Assembly: GCA_943332615.1 (NCBI GenBank)
Contig: CALQQB010000055.1
Location: forward strand, 1 to 32,685
DNA: 32,685 nt
From: Phenylobacterium deserti
GTDB lineage: Bacteria > Pseudomonadota > Alphaproteobacteria > Caulobacterales > Caulobacteraceae
Reading direction: 5' to 3'
Each line of letters opens with the position of its first letter. Positions within the stretch are counted from its first letter, which is position 1. The notes beneath the pieces were generated by a model. It made no database searches. It had not been told where the DNA came from and saw only the letters and a list, made by a program, of their open reading frames with translations. Shown piece by piece: positions 1-7,273 of this stretch. The position numbers and the translations under genes are program-made.

Positions 1-132
1 AAGGGCCTCCTCAGAAAGGCCGCCGAACGAACCGTCGACAACCTCTGGCGCCGGATCGGCTTCCTCCTCGACGACTTCTCCCCAGAAGAATGCGCCAACT
101 ACTTCCGTCACGATGGATATGCGTCAACTTGA
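1..132 (+). CDS. IS630-family transposase, C-terminal fragment (cut by window edge)
   Basis: The frame is open from the first base and ends at TGA 130-132, giving 43 residues that begin KGLLRKAAERTVDNLW and include SPEECANYFRHDGY. A tail reading 'LLRKAAERT...LW..IG...D.F.PEECANYF...GY' is typical of IS630-type DDE transposases. The catalytic DDE residues would lie upstream, outside the window, so activity cannot be judged. A CTAG at 145-148 shortly after the stop could mark the element boundary, because IS630 elements insert at TA and often at CTAG. No inverted repeat partner is visible. The next gene starts 176 bp downstream and is unrelated. Confidence 0.75.
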   Translation, partial: KGLLRKAAERTVDNLWRRIGFLLDDFSPEECANYFRHDGYAST

Positions 133-308
133 GCGTCGAGTGCTCTAGCGTATGAGAGGTCTCCCGGATGGTGTCGTCAGACGACCTGCTCGACCCCTCC
201 GGCACGCCAAATGCCCCCAGGGTCGAGGTTTCAACACCTGACCGGCGAAGCTGTTCCGCCCGAGTCGGCCTATAGCCGTGAAATCCGCTGCCTCCGGGAG
301 ACCGCCCT

Positions 309-752
309 ATGACCGAGCCCACCTTGCCAGCCCCAACCTTGCAGGCCGACCTCACCCTGCAGAGCGCCTTGGGCGAGGTGGGTGTTATCCGCCAGGAGCC
401 CGGCCGCGTGGCGATCGAATATGAGGTCGCCCCCCACATGTGTCATTCCGGCGGCGTCGCCCAGGGCGGCTTCGTCTGCGGCTGGATCGACGCGGCGATG
501 GCGCGCGCGCAGATGTCGCTCAACCCCGACCTGACGCCGATGTCCCTGGAAGTGAAGGTCAGCTTCTTCGCCCCCGCCCGCCCCGGCCGGGTGATCGCCG
601 AGGCCTGGATCGAGCGCGCCGGCCGCTCCACCAGCTTCGCCGAAGGCCGCCTCACCAACCTCGCCGGCGACGTCCTGGCCAAGGCGAGTTCCACCCTGAG
701 GTTGATCCCCCGCGCGGCTGTGGAGGCGAGTTCGCGCAAGGCGATGGGGTAA
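309..752 (+). CDS. PaaI-family hotdog-fold thioesterase
   Basis: A 147-residue protein of the usual length for single hotdog-domain acyl-CoA thioesterases. Residues 46-54 read HSGGVAQGG followed by a helix with Asp61. This matches the family signature (H-x-G-x-x-x-G-G then an acidic residue on the hotdog helix), which places the catalytic carboxylate and the CoA thioester. The C-terminal half (SLEVKVSFFAPARPG, then LTNLAGDVLAKAS) gives the expected beta strands. The start ATG has GGGAG at 296-300 with good spacing. It probably hydrolyses an acyl-CoA in the cytosol; the substrate cannot be told. It stands alone, with an IS remnant upstream and the convergent cardiolipin synthase gene downstream. 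The 116 bp after the stop hold nothing recognisable. Confidence 0.85.
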   Translation: MTEPTLPAPTLQADLTLQSALGEVGVIRQEPGRVAIEYEVAPHMCHSGGVAQGGFVCGWIDAAMARAQMSLNPDLTPMSLEVKVSFFAPARPGRVIAEAWIERAGRSTSFAEGRLTNLAGDVLAKASSTLRLIPRAAVEASSRKAMG

Positions 753-868
753 AGGGGGGGCCTCCACACGCCGACGCCGTATCCATCGCACGACGAGACC
801 ACCCTCGCATGGCCAGGGTCGGCTTGGCGGCCGCTTGGCGCTTGCGTGTCGGATCCACGGGGGACCCG

Positions 869-2329
869 CTAAAGCAGCGGCGCGGCCAGGCGCAGGAGGT
901 TCTCCAGGAAGCGCTGGGTCGCCGGTCGCCGGGCCCACGTCTCGGGGTCGATGGCGGCGCTGCGGGCGACGTAGCCGTCCAGCATGGCGTGGAGGGCGGC
1001 GCTGATCCGCGGCTCGTAGAGGATGAGGCTGAGCTCCAGGTTCAGGTGGAAGCTGCGCGGGTCCACGTTGACGGTGCCGAAGACGCTGACCTCATCGTCG
1101 ATCAGCACCGCCTTGGTGTGCAGAAGGCCGCCGGAGAACTGCAGGATCGACACGCCGGCGGCCAGCAGGTCCTGGTAGGAGGCCCGACTGGCGTAGTGGC
1201 CGATCCAGGTGTCGAGCCGTTCGGGCACGATGACCTCGACGGTCACGCCGCGCCGGGCCGCGCCCGTCAGAGCCAGCATGATCGCATCGTCGGGGATGAA
1301 ATAGGGCGTGACGACGCGCACGCGTTCGCGCGCGTTGAAAATGGCGGCGACGATGAAGGCGTAGATGGGCGAGCCGAGCATCTCGGGCCCGGACGGAAGC
1401 AGCTGCATCAGGGCGTGTCCCGCGGGCTTCGGGTCGGGGCGACGGTCCAGCGGCAGAGCCTGCAGGACGAGGCCGGCGGACTTCGCGCCCCCATCCTCGA
1501 GCAGATAGTCGGCGGCGAAGACGCAGGTGAGCGCGTCCACCATCTCGCCCTCGATGCGCATCATGGCGTCGATCCACTGGCCGACGTCGCTGGCGGCCTT
1601 GAACAACCGTGGATCCACCAGGTTGGCGCTGCCGATATAGGCGACGCGGCGGTCGCAGATCAGCAGCTTGCGGTGATTGCGCAGGTCGGAGCGGCGGGAG
1701 AAGGACCTGAGCAGCCCCACCGGCAGCGAGCGGACCACCTGCACGCCGGCATTTCGCAGGCGTTCCGGCCAGGGGGACCGGAAGAACGGCTTGCTGCCGT
1801 AGTCGTCCGCCAGAATCTTGCAGGCGACGCCGCGGGCGGCGGCGCGCAGGACGGCCTCCAGCACCGCCTCGACCCTGCCGCGCGGATCGATGATGTAGAA
1901 CTCCAGGCGGCAGTCGTGCCGCGCCTGGTCGATATCGCGGCCCATGACGTCCAGGATCTCGCCGGCGTCGGTCAGGATCGACCAGCTGTTGTGTGACAGC
2001 ACCGGAAATCCGCACTCGGCGGTCAGCGACCGGGCCAGGGCGTCGAAGGGCGGACCCACCTGGTGGGGCGGCACGCCGTCGCCGTGGGCGACCGCGTGGG
2101 CCTCCTGGTAGAATCTGCGGATGTCGGCGCTCAGCTTCACGCGCCTGCGGCCCAGGCTGTGGTCGCCGAACAGGAAGTACAGGATCGGCCCGGCGAGCGG
2201 CATGGCGACGAGCATGACGATCCACGCGAGCGCCGTGTTCACCTCCAGACGGCGGTAGAGAATTCGCAACGTCAGCGCGCCCGAGACAATGATATGCAGT
2301 TCGAGCGGTATCGAAAGCGGCCAGGTCAA
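869..2329 (-). CDS. cls: Cardiolipin synthase (phospholipase D superfamily)
   Basis: A 486-residue protein with two N-terminal membrane segments (about residues 8-27 and 31-54), followed by two HKD motifs. The first is HRKLLICD at 219-226 with GSAN at 233-236, and the second is HTKAVLID at 404-411 with GTVN at 418-421. Two HKD motifs after a membrane anchor is the layout of bacterial cardiolipin synthases, which make cardiolipin by phosphatidyl transfer at the inner membrane. The start is a TTG, chosen because the frame has no suitable ATG before the membrane segments and a strong GAGGGAG sits six bases upstream. It is divergent from the EEP-family gene at 2407. A similar neighbourhood exists in E. 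coli (clsB/ybhO next to ybhP). Confidence 0.9.
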   Translation of the reverse strand: MTWPLSIPLELHIIVSGALTLRILYRRLEVNTALAWIVMLVAMPLAGPILYFLFGDHSLGRRRVKLSADIRRFYQEAHAVAHGDGVPPHQVGPPFDALARSLTAECGFPVLSHNSWSILTDAGEILDVMGRDIDQARHDCRLEFYIIDPRGRVEAVLEAVLRAAARGVACKILADDYGSKPFFRSPWPERLRNAGVQVVRSLPVGLLRSFSRRSDLRNHRKLLICDRRVAYIGSANLVDPRLFKAASDVGQWIDAMMRIEGEMVDALTCVFAADYLLEDGGAKSAGLVLQALPLDRRPDPKPAGHALMQLLPSGPEMLGSPIYAFIVAAIFNARERVRVVTPYFIPDDAIMLALTGAARRGVTVEVIVPERLDTWIGHYASRASYQDLLAAGVSILQFSGGLLHTKAVLIDDEVSVFGTVNVDPRSFHLNLELSLILYEPRISAALHAMLDGYVARSAAIDPETWARRPATQRFLENLLRLAAPLL

Positions 2330-2335
2330 GTCTGC

Positions 2336-2342
2336 TCCCTCA
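2336..2342 (-). promoter_or_regulatory. Shine-Dalgarno site that fixes the TTG start of cls
   Basis: On the minus strand this reads GAGGGAG, six bases before the TTG at 2329-2327. It is the only good ribosome binding site near the beginning of the cls frame, so it supports the unusual TTG start over any internal ATG. Confidence 0.6.
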
Positions 2343-2406
2343 GGTTGGCGGACGGGCGGCCCAGGGTTCGCGCCCTACGGCAGAGCGCAGTGAGGGTCTT
2401 GAGCTT

Positions 2407-3129
2407 GTGAACCTGCTGACGTGGAACATCCAGGCGGGGATCGGAACCGGCCGCTACCGGGACTACCTGCTGCATGCCCACCGGCAGGTGTTCCACACCC
2501 CGTCCAAGATCGCGACCCTGCGCAGCCTCGCCTGGGCCATCGCCCGCTACGACGTGGTCTGCCTGCAAGAGGTGGACCTGGGCGGCCGGCGCGCGGGCTG
2601 GCGCTCCCAGGCCGACGAGATCGCCGCGATGTCCGGCCACGCCCATGTGGCGGTGCAGGAGAACCGGACAGTTCCCGGCGTCTCGCGGCACGGCAACGCC
2701 ATCCTCAGCCACTGGCCGCTGCAACGGGTGCGGGACATGAAGCTGCCGGGCCGCGTGGCGGGGCGCGGCTGTCTGGTGGCCGACGTGGAGGGGCGCCGAA
2801 CGATCCGCGTGGCCTGCCTGCATCTGAGCCTTGGCGCCGTCGACCAGGGCCAGCAGCTGGCGGCCGTGGCGGCGGCTCTGGGCGACGCGCCGGCCTGGGC
2901 GGCGATGGGGGACTTCAACTGCGGCGCGCGCAGCCCGGCGCTTTCGGCGTTCTGCGAGGCGACAGGCGGGCGCCCGCACCCGGCGGCGCCCCTTACGTAC
3001 CCCTCCTGGAGCCCGCGCCGCGACCTCGACCACATCATCGGCGGCGGGGACCTGTCACTGACGCACTATCAGGTCGAAGCGGACCAGCTGTCGGACCATC
3101 TTCCGGTGTCGGCCACCGTGACCGGGTAG
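2407..3129 (+). CDS. Endonuclease/exonuclease/phosphatase (EEP) family protein
   Basis: A 240-residue single-domain protein. The conserved EEP active-site blocks are present in order: NLLTWNIQAG (Asn7), LQEVDLG (Glu55, metal ligand), GDFNCG (Asp169, Asn171), RDLDHI (Asp208, His209) and SDHLPV (Asp230, His231). These form the metal-dependent phosphodiesterase/phosphatase site shared with exonuclease III and inositol polyphosphate phosphatases. The start is GTG, which places the first beta strand at the N-terminus, although no strong Shine-Dalgarno is seen. There is no signal peptide. The gene is divergent from cls with 77 bp between starts. Its E. coli counterpart in context is YbhP, beside ClsB, so a role in phospholipid or headgroup metabolism is plausible but inferred. 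Confidence 0.85.
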   Translation: MNLLTWNIQAGIGTGRYRDYLLHAHRQVFHTPSKIATLRSLAWAIARYDVVCLQEVDLGGRRAGWRSQADEIAAMSGHAHVAVQENRTVPGVSRHGNAILSHWPLQRVRDMKLPGRVAGRGCLVADVEGRRTIRVACLHLSLGAVDQGQQLAAVAAALGDAPAWAAMGDFNCGARSPALSAFCEATGGRPHPAAPLTYPSWSPRRDLDHIIGGGDLSLTHYQVEADQLSDHLPVSATVTG

Positions 3130-3147
3130 GCGCCTCCGCCACAACGC

Positions 3148-3176
3148 AAAAACCGCCGCCCCTGCCGGCGGCGGTT
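3148..3176 (-). terminator. Rho-independent terminator of the leftward PEP-CTERM remnant
   Basis: AACCGCCGCC at 3151-3160 pairs perfectly with GGCGGCGGTT at 3167-3176 around a six-base loop. Five A residues at 3148-3152 become a T run in the minus direction, right after the stem. The polarity therefore fits the leftward gene that stops at 3208, not the rightward EEP gene that stops at 3129, though the hairpin could also slow transcription from that side. Confidence 0.65.
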
Positions 3177-3207
3177 CGCAGATCCCGCGGCGGTACGCAC
3201 CGCGGGC

Positions 3208-3583
3208 CTACACTCTGCCTCCTACGCGGCGGCGGGCGCGGAGCATGGCGCCCGCGCTGTCGAAGCCTATGAGCATCAAGGCCCAGGCGCCCGGTTCCGG
3301 CACGCCGGGGATCATCGGTTCCGGGTTGGCGTGGAACGCGCCGGTGGTGACCGCGAGGAAGCTGCTCATGGCCTGACCCGGTGCGCTGCGGCGCAGGGTC
3401 GGGGGCGCCGCCGCCGTGGCCCGCCACGTCATTGGTCGTGAAGATATAGCCGCCCACGCCATTGGGGCCCGGTCCTCGGCCGGACCAAGGCCAGGATGCC
3501 CAGCCGCGGGCATTTCCGCCGCCACCGCCGGAGATCGCCGCGCTGGTGCTGCCGGACGGAGAAATGGCGCCCGTGGCCGCCAA
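3208..3583 (-). pseudogene. Frameshifted remnant of a PEPxxWA-CTERM sorted exoprotein
   Basis: The last part of the minus-strand frame reads IPGVPEPGAWALMLIGF followed by a second short hydrophobic stretch and RARRR, ending at 3208. This is the PEPxxWA-CTERM tail: PEP motif, membrane segment, basic end, used for exosortase-type sorting. Upstream, the same frame is poor. A different minus frame carries exoprotein-like text (GPNGVGGYIFTTNDVAGHGG) around 3420-3470. Joining the two needs a frameshift near 3360-3375. No start codon, signal peptide or full domain is present, so the gene has lost its 5' part and its frame. The intact terminator just beyond the stop suggests recent decay. The left limit is firm; the right limit is a guess. 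Confidence 0.5.
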
Positions 3584-3977
3584 TCCGGTGGCCGCGATCT
3601 TTCTTGAGACGGCGAGCGTGGTGAAGACCGGCGACGTCGTCGAACTGCGGACCCTGGAAGTCTATGAACCGGGAGCGGTCACCGTTTGGGGCCCCGCGGT
3701 CCAGATGGTGACCAAGCGCTCCCTGGACTGCGCCCAACGAACCATGACGGAGCGTGGCGCCGTGGCCTATGACCGGGCGGGCGCCACCGTGGTCTGGATG
3801 GCGCCAGATGCGGCGCGACCGATCGTGCCGAATCGGCTGGCGGACTTCCTGGCGCGCATGGTCTGCGATGGCAGCCCTTCGCCGCGGCCCTCTGTCCAGG
3901 GGCATGCGGCCGCGCTGGACGCGACGCGGGCGGATATCGCGGCGTATCGGCGGACGCAGGGACTGCCCGAGGGCTGA
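3564..3977 (+). CDS. Hypothetical protein, probably 5'-truncated (surface-adhesin-E-like pattern)
   Basis: The frame is open from 3462, but its first part overlaps the decayed gene on the other strand and looks like shadow sequence. From about ATG 3564 it becomes protein-like: VAANPVAAIFLETASVV, then VVELRTLEVY, a Cys in SLDCAQRT, AVAYDRAGATVVW and a final MVCDG. Alternating strands with two cysteines about 60-70 residues apart, and a 'replaced by/at once' wording such as RTLEVY, recall small secreted proteins annotated as surface-adhesin protein E. The usual signal peptide is missing. The simplest reading is that a rearrangement near 3540-3560 removed the start of this gene and of the PEP-CTERM gene facing it. 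It may be non-functional. Confidence 0.45.
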   Translation: MAPVAANPVAAIFLETASVVKTGDVVELRTLEVYEPGAVTVWGPAVQMVTKRSLDCAQRTMTERGAVAYDRAGATVVWMAPDAARPIVPNRLADFLARMVCDGSPSPRPSVQGHAAALDATRADIAAYRRTQGLPEG

Positions 3978-4016
3978 AGCGCCAAACGCGCAGATTGAAG
4001 CGCCAAACGCGCGGAT
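3975..4016 (+). repeat. Two tandem copies of a 21-bp unit starting on a stop codon
   Basis: Positions 3975-3995 and 3996-4016 are the same 21-mer apart from one base (an A to G change near the end). The unit begins TGAAGCGCCAAACGCGC. The TGA that closes the upstream frame is the first three bases of copy one, so copy two repeats an in-frame stop. Each unit holds GCGC-caaac-GCGC. It is most simply a slippage duplication. Confidence 0.7.
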
Positions 4017-4091
4017 TGACGACGGTTGCGCCTGTGATGAAGTTCGCCCCCGTCGAATTGACGTTCCGCAACAAAAAATGGCGCGCTTAAA

Positions 4092-4556
4092 ATGTCGTCG
4101 ACCCCCAACCCGGACGCACCGGATCTGGTGCGCGCCGTGAACCGCATCAGCTCGACCTACTTCATGCGCAGCCTGCGCCTGATGGTGGAGTTCCATGGCG
4201 GGGAGTTGCTTCGAGCGCTCATCCACTTCGCCATCTTCACGGCCAACATAGCCCATCTAGATCAGGGCAACGGCCCGGTGCGGTACGTCGGCCTGAACAG
4301 TCCGCCGCCGGACGAAGAGCGGCGGCCGATCAGTATCCTGGCGATTTCGGACGGCATGGGCCTGCCCTTCGAAACCGTTCGTCGCCATGTGAACAAACTT
4401 CTCGCGGAAGGCCAATGCGTGCGGGTCAAGGGTGGCGTGATTGTGCCGAAGGCCGTGGTCGAATCCGATCGGGCGAAGAAACTGGGCCGAGTCAATTTGA
4501 CCTATGTTCAAAAAATGACGCGCGACCTGCGCCGTATCGGCTTCGAAACCAACTGA
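4092..4556 (+). CDS. Winged helix-turn-helix protein of unknown role
   Basis: A 154-residue protein not recognised as a named family. Residues 80-106 (ISILAISDGMGLPFETVRRHVNKLL) look like a helix-turn-helix with the recognition helix at ETVRRHVNKLL. Residues 107-118 (QCVRVKGGVIVP) form a likely beta-hairpin wing. The N-terminal half (ISSTYFMRSLRLMVEFHGGELLRALIHFAIFTANIAHL) is helical and mildly hydrophobic, as in a dimerisation region. A clear Shine-Dalgarno is missing before ATG 4092; the upstream bases are A-rich. Base composition here is visibly less G/C biased than in the flanking genes. It is probably a DNA-binding regulator; no target is suggested by the context. Confidence 0.65.
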   Translation: MSSTPNPDAPDLVRAVNRISSTYFMRSLRLMVEFHGGELLRALIHFAIFTANIAHLDQGNGPVRYVGLNSPPPDEERRPISILAISDGMGLPFETVRRHVNKLLAEGQCVRVKGGVIVPKAVVESDRAKKLGRVNLTYVQKMTRDLRRIGFETN

Positions 4557-4636
4557 GGCCGCCCGGAGCGCCCCTGGCGTTCGGCGCGCGCGGCGCTGTA
4601 CGGTGACGCTTTCGCTGATCGCCGCCTCCAAGGACC

Positions 4637-5941
4637 ATGACACCCATGCCGGACCCGTTCGATTTCATCCGTGGCGCCCGCACCGGGCGGATGCTGCTGC
4701 TGCTGGCGGCGGTGGTTTCGCTGGCGCTGGGGGCCGGGCCGGGCGCGGGGCTGGCGGCGGGCAAGACCGTGGACCCGAAGGTCTCGTCGATCGTGCCGGG
4801 GGACGCGGTGGCGCTGGGGTTCGATCCGGCGAAGCTGGACGTGGCGCGACAGGGCCTGAAGGCGGATGTGGCGGCGGGCAAGATCCCTGGCGCCTACCTG
4901 CTGATCGGGCGGCACGGGAAGGTGGCGTTCGAGGAGGGCTTCGGCGTGCAGGGGCCGGGGCAGGCGACGTCGGTCAGCAACGAGACCATCTTCCGGGTGT
5001 TCTCGATGACCAAGCCGGTGGTGTCGGTGGTGGCCATGACCCTCGTGGAACAGGGCAAGCTGGACCTGGACGCGCCGGTGTCGAAGTACCTGCCGGAGTT
5101 CGCGACCTTAAGGGTCTGGCAGGCCGACGGGACGACGGTGGCGGCGACCAAGCCGATGCTGGTGCGCAACCTGATGAGCCACACTTCGGGGCTGATATAT
5201 GGGTTTATCCAGCCCATGTCCCCGATCGGGAAGGCCTGGGACGCGGGCGGCGAGAACCGCAACGATTTGACGGCGCGCGAGTACGCCAGGCTGATCGCCA
5301 AGCTGCCGCTGAAGGCCGAGCCGGGGACCGCGTGGAACTATTCCCGCTCGACCGATGTGCTGGGCGCGGTGGTGGAAGTGGCCGGCGGCAAGACGCTGGA
5401 CGTGCTGGTGCGGGAGCGGGTGACCGGCCCGCTCGGTATGACCGACACAGCCTTCTTCCAGCCAGAGGCCAAGCGGGCGCGGTTCGCTGAGCCGAAAGCG
5501 GCCTCGCCGGAGGTGTTCTACGACTACGCCAAGCCGACCCCGTTCCTGACCGCGGGTGGGGGACTGTCATCGACGACCGAGGACTACCTGCGCTTCGTGC
5601 TGATGCTCGCCGGCAACGGCGAGTACAAGGGCGTGCGGATCATCAAGCCCGAGACCCTGGCGCGGATGCGGCAGGACGAGACGACGCCGGCGATCCGGCA
5701 GGCGGGGCAGTTTTTTCCCGGCCGCGGCATGGGCTTCGGGCTGGGCTTCAGCCTGGTGACCGACGACACGGTGCAGCGGCCCGGGACCGGGACCTTCTCG
5801 TGGTGGGGCATCGCGGGGACTGAGTTCTGGGTGGACCCTAAGAACGACGCCTTCATGGTGTTCATGATCCAGAACCGCGAACTGGCCATGGATTATCAGC
5901 GCAAGAACCGGGCGTGGTTCTATGACGCCCTGGTGAAGTAG
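4637..5941 (+). CDS. Exported serine hydrolase, beta-lactamase class C / EstB type
   Basis: A 434-residue protein with an N-terminal export signal (hydrophobic residues about 19-40, ending GLAAG). The SxxK nucleophile motif is SMTK at 123-126 (in RVFSMTKPVVS), and the second motif is NYSRS with Tyr235. Near the end, WWGIAGTEFWVDP provides the third active-site strand seen in EstB-like esterases. The family covers esterases, D-aminopeptidases and beta-lactamases, so the substrate is open; periplasmic esterase activity is more likely than resistance. The ATG at 4637 sits close behind AGGA (4631-4634), and the in-frame ATG at 4646 is a reasonable alternative. The rhodanese gene follows after 14 bp, so the two are probably one operon. 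Confidence 0.85.
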   Translation: MTPMPDPFDFIRGARTGRMLLLLAAVVSLALGAGPGAGLAAGKTVDPKVSSIVPGDAVALGFDPAKLDVARQGLKADVAAGKIPGAYLLIGRHGKVAFEEGFGVQGPGQATSVSNETIFRVFSMTKPVVSVVAMTLVEQGKLDLDAPVSKYLPEFATLRVWQADGTTVAATKPMLVRNLMSHTSGLIYGFIQPMSPIGKAWDAGGENRNDLTAREYARLIAKLPLKAEPGTAWNYSRSTDVLGAVVEVAGGKTLDVLVRERVTGPLGMTDTAFFQPEAKRARFAEPKAASPEVFYDYAKPTPFLTAGGGLSSTTEDYLRFVLMLAGNGEYKGVRIIKPETLARMRQDETTPAIRQAGQFFPGRGMGFGLGFSLVTDDTVQRPGTGTFSWWGIAGTEFWVDPKNDAFMVFMIQNRELAMDYQRKNRAWFYDALVK

Positions 5942-5955
5942 GCGGGAGTTTGGCG

Positions 5956-6858
5956 ATGCGGACGTGGATGATTGCGGCGGCGGTGGCAGTGATGGCGTCT
6001 CCGGCTCTGGCCGGGTCCGCGAGCGGGCGGCTGGCGCGGATGGTGGTCGAGCCAGCCGGGCTGGCCCGCGATCTGGGTGATCGGGATCTCGTCATCCTGC
6101 AGGTCGGCGACAAGGCCGGCTACGAGGTCGGGCACATCCCGGGCGCGCGGCTGGTCACCCTGGCGGAACTGGCGGCGCCGATGGGGGGCGAGGCGCTGAC
6201 GCTGGAGCTGCCGGCGCCGGAGGCGTTGCGGGCCAAGCTGGTCGAACTGGGCGTCTCGAACCGCTCGCGCATCGTGGTCGTGCCCACCAAGGAAGGCATC
6301 CAGTCGGCGACGCGGGTAGTCTTCACCCTGAACGCAGCCGGGCTGGGCGAGCGCACGCGGCTTCTGGAAGGCGGGACGGCAGCCTGGGCGGCGGGCGGTC
6401 ATCCGCTGGCGACCACGGCGACGCCGGCCGCCGCGCCGGGCAAGCTGTCGCCGATCCGCTACGCGCCGCTGGTGGTGGACGCCGCCTTCGTGAAGACCCA
6501 CCTGTCGGCCCCCGGCTATGTGGTCATCGACGCCCGGGCCCCGGACTTCTACTCCGGCGCGCGGGCCGGCGGATCGCCGACCCGCCCGCATAAGGCGGGC
6601 CATATCGAGGGCGCGAAAAACGTGTTCTTCGGCGCCGTGACCACGGCCGACCTGAAGCTGGCGCCGGAAGCCGAGATCGCGGCGCGCTTCAACGCTGCCG
6701 GCGTGAAGTCCGGCGATACTCTGATTATCTACTGTCACGTGGGCCAGCAGGCGAGCGCAACGCTGTTCGCCGCCCAAAGCCTGGGCATCAAGGCCAAGCT
6801 CTACGACGGCTCGTTCGAGGAGTGGTCGCGGCTGGACGGCGCGGTGGACGCGAAATGA
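5956..6858 (+). CDS. Exported tandem-rhodanese sulfurtransferase
   Basis: About 300 residues with a signal peptide (MRTWMIAAAVAVMASPALAG) and two rhodanese domains. The second has the active-site loop YCHVGQQAS with the persulfide-forming cysteine. The matching place in the first domain reads VVVPTKEGIQSAT, so that Cys is gone and the domain is probably structural, as in classical two-domain thiosulfate sulfurtransferases. GHIPGARLVTL and GHIEGAKNVFF are the conserved pre-loop segments of each domain. The ATG at 5956 is preferred because GGGAG at 5944-5948 is well placed; a TTG two codons earlier is possible. It transfers sulfane sulfur in the periplasm and is probably co-transcribed with the hydrolase upstream. 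Confidence 0.88.
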   Translation: MRTWMIAAAVAVMASPALAGSASGRLARMVVEPAGLARDLGDRDLVILQVGDKAGYEVGHIPGARLVTLAELAAPMGGEALTLELPAPEALRAKLVELGVSNRSRIVVVPTKEGIQSATRVVFTLNAAGLGERTRLLEGGTAAWAAGGHPLATTATPAAAPGKLSPIRYAPLVVDAAFVKTHLSAPGYVVIDARAPDFYSGARAGGSPTRPHKAGHIEGAKNVFFGAVTTADLKLAPEAEIAARFNAAGVKSGDTLIIYCHVGQQASATLFAAQSLGIKAKLYDGSFEEWSRLDGAVDAK

Positions 6859-6988
6859 GCCTTCCCGCCCCGGCCGCCAGGTACGCCGAGATGGCCTCGC
6901 CGACAGCCCGCCGCAACCTGGCGTAAATCCCTTCCGCATCACCACCACTATGTTAGCCTCGTTCGCAGAACGACGGTTGAGGGGTCCG

Positions 6989-7273
6989 GTGAAAAACGAC
7001 AAGAGCGGTCGCGAAACCGTTTTACTCTGGCTGACCATCGCCACCGCGGTGGCGGGGGGGTTCTGGACGGTCTTCACCTATCTGGTTCCAAAGTCCGAGG
7101 CTCCGGCGCGTTCCAGCCCGCCGCCAGCAACTGTGGTGACCGCGCCGCCGGCGACACCGCTGACCAAGGCTGACGACCATAGCGTGGCGATCGGCGGCAA
7201 TGTCTCCGGCTCCTCCATCTCGGTCGGCGGCAACGCCGCGACAGCACCCGCCGATGCGCCTGCGCGCAAATAG
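6989..7273 (+). CDS. Small single-pass membrane protein with an IGGNVxGS motif
   Basis: 94 residues from the GTG at 6989, which is preceded by GAGGGG at 6979-6984. An ATG at 6950 would add 13 residues but has no ribosome site. After about ten polar residues comes one transmembrane helix (VLLWLTIATAVAGGFWTVFTYL), then a proline/threonine-rich linker and the motif HSVAIGGNVSGSSISVGGN close to the C-terminus. With few positive charges after the helix and Lys/Arg before it, the C-terminus probably faces the periplasm. The next gene begins inside this one (20-nt overlap) and carries the same IGGNVxGS motif, so the two proteins are likely made together and act together. No named family is recognised. 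Confidence 0.75.
   Translation: MKNDKSGRETVLLWLTIATAVAGGFWTVFTYLVPKSEAPARSSPPPATVVTAPPATPLTKADDHSVAIGGNVSGSSISVGGNAATAPADAPARK

Noticed and set aside
440..1996. A long plus-strand frame across the cardiolipin synthase gene
   Set aside because: It is antisense shadow: high-GC DNA gives long open frames, the protein has no domain pattern, and the minus-strand frame carries both HKD motifs.
3360..3375. Programmed frameshifting to join the two PEP-CTERM frames
   Set aside because: There is no slippery heptamer or downstream structure, and the 5' part of the gene is missing anyway.
6960..6972. A second possible LexA box before the TPR unit
   Set aside because: The bases GTTCGCAGAACGACG give only one GTTC half; the second would have to be GTTC but is GACG. 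The short CGTTC-gca-GAACG repeat is too small to claim.
6950..6988. An upstream ATG for the small membrane protein
   Set aside because: There is no Shine-Dalgarno before 6950, whereas GAGGGG fits the GTG at 6989.
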